This document shows, in pieces, positions 58,201 to 64,000 of a DNA stretch of 64,000 nt. Position 1 is the stretch's first letter. Each line of letters starts with the position of its first letter. The position numbers were made by a program, and so were the translations under genes. Source of the DNA: Mycolicibacterium setense (GTDB taxonomy: Bacteria; Actinomycetota; Actinomycetes; Mycobacteriales; Mycobacteriaceae); assembly GCF_000805385.1 (NCBI RefSeq), contig NZ_JTJW01000006.1:1054001-1118000 (forward strand), read 5' to 3'. Under the pieces are notes generated by a model. That model was not told the DNA's origin. It made no database searches and worked only from the letters and a program-made list of their open reading frames with translations.

Positions 58201-58874
58201 GCACGCTGGTCGTCACCGGCACCGACACCGGTGTCGGGAAGACGGTGACGACCGCCGCGTTGGCCTGTGCGGCCCGTCTTGCCGGTCTCGACGTCGCGGT
58301 GTGCAAGCCGGTGCAGACCGGGACCGTCGACGGCGACAACGACCTTGCTGAAGTGAACCGGCTGTCCGGCGTGGACAACCTGCATGGGGGATGGCGTTAT
58401 CCGGAGCCGTTGGCGCCGGTCGCAGCAGCGCACCGGTCCGGGCGCGCACTGCCTGCCCGTGCAGAACTGGTGGACGCTGTGCGTGGCGCCGAGATTGCCG
58501 GCGGGCTGACCCTGGTCGAGGGTGCCGGCGGCCTCCTTGTCGAGTTGGGCGCGGGCGGCGTCACGGTGCGTGATCTGGCGGCGGACCTGTCGGCGGCGGT
58601 TCTGGTGGTGGTGTCCGCAGGGCTGGGCACACTCAACCACACCGCATTGACCCTGGAATCGCTTGCTGGACAAGGTATTACCTGCGCAGGTCTGGTGATC
58701 GGGGCATGGCCGGAGAATCCTGGCGTTGCGGAGTCGGACAACCGGGAGGCGCTGGCGCGGCTCGCTCCCGTGCGTGCGGTGCTCCCGGCCGGGGCCGGCG
58801 GAGTGAGTGCCGCGGAGTTCGAGAAGCTGTGTGCTGACGCCGTCGACCGGGACTGGCTGCTCGGCCTGATCTGA
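58197..58874 (+). CDS. bioD: dethiobiotin synthetase
   Basis: 225 aa, GTG overlapping the bioF stop. It carboxylates DAPA and closes the ureido ring with ATP. The P-loop is [17 protein letters not shown], followed by VCKPVQTG and [13 protein letters not shown]. Third gene of the biotin block; the next gene starts 1 nt later. Confidence 0.96.
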   Translation: MSTLVVTGTDTGVGKTVTTAALACAARLAGLDVAVCKPVQTGTVDGDNDLAEVNRLSGVDNLHGGWRYPEPLAPVAAAHRSGRALPARAELVDAVRGAEIAGGLTLVEGAGGLLVELGAGGVTVRDLAADLSAAVLVVVSAGLGTLNHTALTLESLAGQGITCAGLVIGAWPENPGVAESDNREALARLAPVRAVLPAGAGGVSAAEFEKLCADAVDRDWLLGLI

Positions 58875-58875
58875 C

Positions 58876-59385
58876 ATGGTCCATTCCGTTGAGCTGCTTT
58901 TCGACCCGGACACCGAATCCGTGATTCGCGGAATCTGGGATTCACTGCGCGACGCGGACATTCCCAGCCAGGCGCCGGCCGGCCGGCCGCACGCGACATT
59001 GACCGTCGCCCAGCACATCGACCCGCAGGCCGAGCTGGTGCTGGCCGACGTGGCCGGACGATTCCCGCTGCCGTGCCGGATCGGTGCGACGCTGATCTTC
59101 GGTCGTTCGGCCGGCGTACTCGCGCGGCTGCTGGTCCCGACCGCTGAACTGCTCGAGGTGCAGGCCGATGTGTACCGATTGTGTCTGCCGTACGTGGACC
59201 CGGCTCCGATGCCTCATGCCGAACCGGGGAACTGGACCCCGCATGTGACGCTGGCGCGGAGGGTGGCTCCGGCCAGGCTGGCCACGGCGCTGCGGATCGC
59301 CGGACGGCCCGCCGAAATCGCCGGCCAAATAGTGGGCTTACGGCGTTGGGACGGCGACAAGCGCGAGGAACACCTGATCGGCTGA
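58876..59385 (+). CDS. 2H phosphoesterase (2'-5' RNA ligase family)
   Basis: 169 aa, ATG 1 nt after bioD. The two HxT motifs of the 2H superfamily are PHATLTV (about residue 38) and PHVTLARR (about 117). These enzymes act on 2',3'-cyclic or 2'-5' phosphodiesters. It corresponds to Rv1571. Why it follows biotin genes is not known; it may simply share the transcript. Confidence 0.85.
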   Translation: MVHSVELLFDPDTESVIRGIWDSLRDADIPSQAPAGRPHATLTVAQHIDPQAELVLADVAGRFPLPCRIGATLIFGRSAGVLARLLVPTAELLEVQADVYRLCLPYVDPAPMPHAEPGNWTPHVTLARRVAPARLATALRIAGRPAEIAGQIVGLRRWDGDKREEHLIG

Positions 59386-59396
59386 CCGGGTGACGA

Positions 59397-61117
<1,721 letters not shown>

Positions 61118-61126
61118 AACAGGGGT

Positions 61127-61387
61127 GTGGTGATCTCCGAGATGGCAGAAACGCCGGCGCTGCCCGCGCCAGTCGGCGCCGGCCGGTACAACGTCTACAC
61201 CGGGGTCCAGGCGGACGCCGCGGACGGAAGTGTTGTCCCCACGGCCGCCCAGTTGGGTCTGGAACCGCCCCGGTTCTGCGCCGAGTGTGGGCGCCGGATG
61301 ATCGTCCAGGTGCGGCCGACCGGGTGGTGGGCCAAGTGTTCGAGGCATGGGCAGGTGGATTCGATGGACCTGGATACGCGGCGATGA
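61127..61387 (+). CDS. bsaP: biotin synthase auxiliary protein BsaP
   Basis: 86 aa, GTG start with AGGGG just before it (a GTG at 61130 is equally possible). It has a small Cys motif [12 protein letters not shown] followed by [12 protein letters not shown], a metal or iron-sulfur binding ribbon. In mycobacteria such a protein (Rv1590 position) is required for BioB turnover. Its position after bioB and its overlap with the next gene (ATGA) support this. Confidence 0.85.
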   Translation: MVISEMAETPALPAPVGAGRYNVYTGVQADAADGSVVPTAAQLGLEPPRFCAECGRRMIVQVRPTGWWAKCSRHGQVDSMDLDTRR

Positions 61388-62091
61388 GCCGCTCGGGCGA
61401 CGAGCAGAAGACCCCGATGAGCCCCTTGGGCGAAGAGGCCGCGCTGTCGGTCAGCACTGCCGAGGCTGATCTTCCCGGCGCACCACGAGTTTCGCGTGAG
61501 CGGGCGGTGGTGATCGTCATTGCCGCGCTTGCTCTGGCTGGTGCCGCGCTCGGCGTCGTGTGGGCCTTCCTGGCCCCAGGCGTGCACGGTGTCGTGGCGC
61601 TGACCCGTAGCGGTGACCGGGTGCATGCCTATCTCGGCGGGGAGTCCGACCACTTCTTCACCTCGGCGTTCATGTTCGTGGGCCTGCTGGTCGTCCTCGG
61701 CGTCGTCGCAGCGGTGGCAGTGTGGCAGTGGACCGCGCACCGCGGGCCGGTCATGGTCGCGGCATTGGCTGTCGGTAGTGCGGTGGCCACCGCGCTGGCG
61801 GCCGGCGTTGGTGCGGCTCTTGCCCATTCGCGGTTCGGTTCGCTCGATATCGCGGGCGCACCGGTCACCCCGGAACACCGCGTCCACTACGTGGTGGAAG
61901 CGGCATCGGTCTTTTTCGGTCATACGCCGCTGCAGATCGCGGGCACGATCCTGTTTCCCGCGGCCATGGCGGCCATGGTCTACGCACTGATCGCGGTCTC
62001 TACGGTTCGCGATGACTTGGGCGCCTGGCCGCCAGTGCAGACGCCGACCTATCCGGTGCTTCCGCCGGTGGTCAGCCCGCCTGGGGTTTGA
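61384..62091 (+). CDS. DUF2567 membrane protein
   Basis: 235 aa, ATG overlapping the bsaP stop. A soluble N terminus is followed by four hydrophobic segments ([19 protein letters not shown] first). The motif [18 protein letters not shown] is conserved in the Rv1591 family. Function unknown; co-transcription with bioB-bsaP is likely. The 3' end overlaps the VOC gene by 20 nt. Confidence 0.8.
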   Translation: MSRSGDEQKTPMSPLGEEAALSVSTAEADLPGAPRVSRERAVVIVIAALALAGAALGVVWAFLAPGVHGVVALTRSGDRVHAYLGGESDHFFTSAFMFVGLLVVLGVVAAVAVWQWTAHRGPVMVAALAVGSAVATALAAGVGAALAHSRFGSLDIAGAPVTPEHRVHYVVEAASVFFGHTPLQIAGTILFPAAMAAMVYALIAVSTVRDDLGAWPPVQTPTYPVLPPVVSPPGV

Positions 62092-62482
62092 CGGCCGCCG
62101 CTTCGAACAGCTCGACGGGGTTGCCGTCGGGATCGCTCAGCTGGATCTGCCGGCCGCCCGGACCCGTCTCCACCGTGTTGCGGAACGTGACGTCGGCTCC
62201 GCGCAGCTCGGTGATCGCCGCGTCGAGGTCATCGACTTCGAGCACGATGCGGTTGTAGCCACCGGGTGTCTGCGTGGTGCCGTCGGGCAGTTGGCGGGCG
62301 CCCGAGCTTCCTGGGCCACTCAAGAACAGGGTGAGGTTGCCGTTGGCCACGGACGCGAAGGCCGATCCTCCCCGCAGAGCGACACCAAACCCCAGGTGCT
62401 GGGTGTAGAAAGCGACCGCCTGCTCGACATCGGTGACCTGGTAGCGGACCGCGCCGGTTCGGTAGGTGATGTGTCCGGACAT
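62072..62482 (-). CDS. VOC (glyoxalase/bleomycin resistance) family protein
   Basis: 136 aa. It has two VOC modules, with VRYQVTDVEQAVAFYTQHLGF at the start and IQLSDPDGNPVELFE at the end. Metal-ligand positions are not all evident. It lies 48 nt downstream of an AraC regulator on the same strand. Substrate unknown. Confidence 0.88.
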   Translation of the reverse strand: MSGHITYRTGAVRYQVTDVEQAVAFYTQHLGFGVALRGGSAFASVANGNLTLFLSGPGSSGARQLPDGTTQTPGGYNRIVLEVDDLDAAITELRGADVTFRNTVETGPGGRQIQLSDPDGNPVELFEAAAVKPQAG

Positions 62483-62530
62483 GACCGCAGTCTGCCGAAC
62501 TTCGCGGCGGATGTATTGAACAAAATTGAC

Positions 62531-63343
62531 CTACTGCTTGAGCGCGATGTGGTCGTCCTTTGCGGCGTATCGGCTTTGGCGTAGCTGCTGGGCGGGTGTC
62601 ATTCCGGAGAATTCCCGGAACTCCCGGATCATGTGTGACTGGTCGGCGTATCCGTGCTCGACGGCGAACGCGGACCAGTCCGGCGGCGACAGTGCCGAGG
62701 CGACGGCCTCATGTGCGCGTCGGAACCGTTGCAGGCGGGCGAACCGTTTGGGTGGCATTCCGACCTGGGTCGTGAACAGTTGGATCAGCCTTCTATGGCT
62801 GAAGCCGACCTCGCGGGCCAGTCGGTCGATCGATGGTCGGCGGCTGAGGCTGAGCGCGTGCACCGCGAAGGCCACTTCACAGGTCAGTCCGCGGCTCGGG
62901 TGTGATCGGGTGAGCAGTGCGCTTTCGATGATCGCCAAGCGTTGTTTGATCGACTTCGCCTCGCATATCTCGGAGCGGAGGTCGGAGGCGCTGTTCCACA
63001 CCGCGTCGAGATCGATATGGGAGCCGAGTAGCTCGTGCGGTGATACACCAAGCACGGCGCGGATGCCGCCCGGCTTGAAATGCACGCCCACCATGGCGGT
63101 GTGCTCGCGTGCATCGATGTCGAACGGTCGGGTATACGGGCCCGATACCGCGATGGCCGAAAATCGTTGTGAACCTTGCTGGTTCGTTATGGCGATGGTG
63201 TCAGCGCCGAGGTTCACGACAAGCTCGGTGGTGCCGGTGGGCAGGATGCGTTCCACCGAATACGTGGGTCCGTCCGCAATGCACCACAGGTGGTCGACGC
63301 TGTCGCGCAGGGCCACCGGCGGGGGCTGACGGATGTAACGCAT
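62531..63343 (-). CDS. AraC-family transcriptional regulator
   Basis: 270 aa, ATG. An N-terminal cupin-like sensing domain (DUF6597 type, VDHLWCIADGPTYSVERILPTG in outline) precedes two HTH motifs: SIDRLAREVGFSHRRLIQLF and WSAFAVEHGYADQSHMIREF. It probably regulates itself and the VOC gene. Confidence 0.9.
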   Translation of the reverse strand: MRYIRQPPPVALRDSVDHLWCIADGPTYSVERILPTGTTELVVNLGADTIAITNQQGSQRFSAIAVSGPYTRPFDIDAREHTAMVGVHFKPGGIRAVLGVSPHELLGSHIDLDAVWNSASDLRSEICEAKSIKQRLAIIESALLTRSHPSRGLTCEVAFAVHALSLSRRPSIDRLAREVGFSHRRLIQLFTTQVGMPPKRFARLQRFRRAHEAVASALSPPDWSAFAVEHGYADQSHMIREFREFSGMTPAQQLRQSRYAAKDDHIALKQ

Positions 63344-63372
63344 CTACCCCCATTCTGCCATCGGGCGGCAGA

Positions 63373-64000
63373 TCAGAGCGGACGCCGGCGAACTGTGCGT
63401 CCCAGCGCGACTTTGGTGGCGATTCCGGCCAATCTGGCCATGCCCATATAGGTGATCGGGTTGAGCAGCGTCGGCCACTTGGATCGGACCAGGTTGGCGG
63501 TGAGCGGGCGGTCGGCGAACCGGTCGGTCAGCCAGCGCAGCGCCATCGGGGCCGAGAACGGGTGCAGCAGCAGGTGCTCGCTGAACATGTCGCGGTGGTA
63601 GGTCACGTCGGCGCCACCGGCCAGGTAGGTGTCGGCGAGTTCGTCGATGTCATCGACCGAGATGATCTCGTCGTGGACCGCTTGCACGATCAGGACCGGT
63701 GGAACCGGTACTGCCACACCGAGTTTGGTGTCGTGGAAGACCTCGCTGACTTCGGGTCCGTCGAGGATGTCCTCCAGCGGCATGTCGACCAGATCGTCCA
63801 TGTCCGTGCGGAACATCCGCACGATGGCTTCCACGGTGGTCATTCGGTGCAGCCGGTCGAGGACCTTGCGCCCTTCGATCGTCGCGTGTTCGGTGACCAC
63901 CCGGTTGAGGTTGGGATAGATGTCGGCGAGGGCGGCCACCACCAGGGCCGGCAGTCCTGAGAAGACGGTGCCGTTGAGCCGGCGGAAAGTGTTTCCGAGG
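63373..64000 (-). CDS. lipase/esterase, C-terminal part (5' end outside window)
   Basis: The frame is open to base 64000, so the N-terminal half with the nucleophile lies to the right. The visible 208 residues contain [23 protein letters not shown], where HDEII carries the catalytic Asp of an alpha/beta hydrolase, and a late His in the [12 protein letters not shown] region. It matches the LIP-type secretory lipase (Rv1592c position). Confidence 0.82.
   Translation of the reverse strand, partial: LGNTFRRLNGTVFSGLPALVVAALADIYPNLNRVVTEHATIEGRKVLDRLHRMTTVEAIVRMFRTDMDDLVDMPLEDILDGPEVSEVFHDTKLGVAVPVPPVLIVQAVHDEIISVDDIDELADTYLAGGADVTYHRDMFSEHLLLHPFSAPMALRWLTDRFADRPLTANLVRSKWPTLLNPITYMGMARLAGIATKVALGRTVRRRPL

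Overview
The window is chromosomal DNA from a mycobacterium, most likely a rapid grower (Mycolicibacterium-type). The evidence is the high GC content with frequent GTG starts, a Mas/Pks5-type polyketide synthase beside PapA, FadD (FAAL) and MmpL genes, a translational ileS T-box, and a gene order matching the M. tuberculosis pks5-ileS-dinX-ansA-lspA-rluD-dnaE1-ilvA-treXYZ-bioAFD-bioB stretch with extra genes inserted. No tRNA, rRNA, CRISPR array or insertion sequence was seen.

Region 1 (1-21050) is a cell-envelope lipid locus. A Mas-like PKS (cut by the left edge), three PapA-type acyltransferases, a fatty-acyl-AMP ligase and an unknown polytopic membrane protein form one plus-strand operon. 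Next come a leftward Sap/Gap-like membrane protein and a proline-rich secreted protein, a rightward fourth PapA, and a leftward MmpL exporter. A leftward membrane protein/HTH regulator pair then faces a rightward condensation-domain-like half protein. Together these look like machinery that makes, esterifies and exports a polyacylated lipid of the acyltrehalose/LOS-core type. No glycosyltransferase is visible here.

Region 2 (21081-36800) is conserved housekeeping: T-box and ileS, an S4 RNA-binding protein, DNA polymerase IV, two tandem secreted paralogs, asparaginase, the lspA-rluD-rarD operon, a YCII/ECF sigma pair, a TetR regulator and the replicative polymerase dnaE1.

Region 3 (36722-47260) is more variable. 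It holds a MerR regulator divergent from a PPOX flavoprotein, a methyltransferase, an SRPBCC protein, a small membrane protein, an LpqH-like lipoprotein and ilvA. An M4 metallopeptidase is divergent from a tyrosinase-DUF2182 operon. An MFS exporter and an HxlR regulator share a 35-bp near-perfect palindrome.

Region 4 (47285-64000) has the treXYZ trehalose operon headed by an OafA-like acyltransferase, then the biotin genes bioA, bioF-bioD-2H phosphoesterase, bioQ (repressor) and bioB-bsaP-DUF2567, with two identical TGAAC-N3-GTTCA operators. A VOC/AraC operon and the 3' part of a lipase gene finish the window. Many genes have a TANNNT hexamer 6-8 nt before the start codon, which suggests leaderless mRNAs, common in mycobacteria; this pattern was used to choose several starts.
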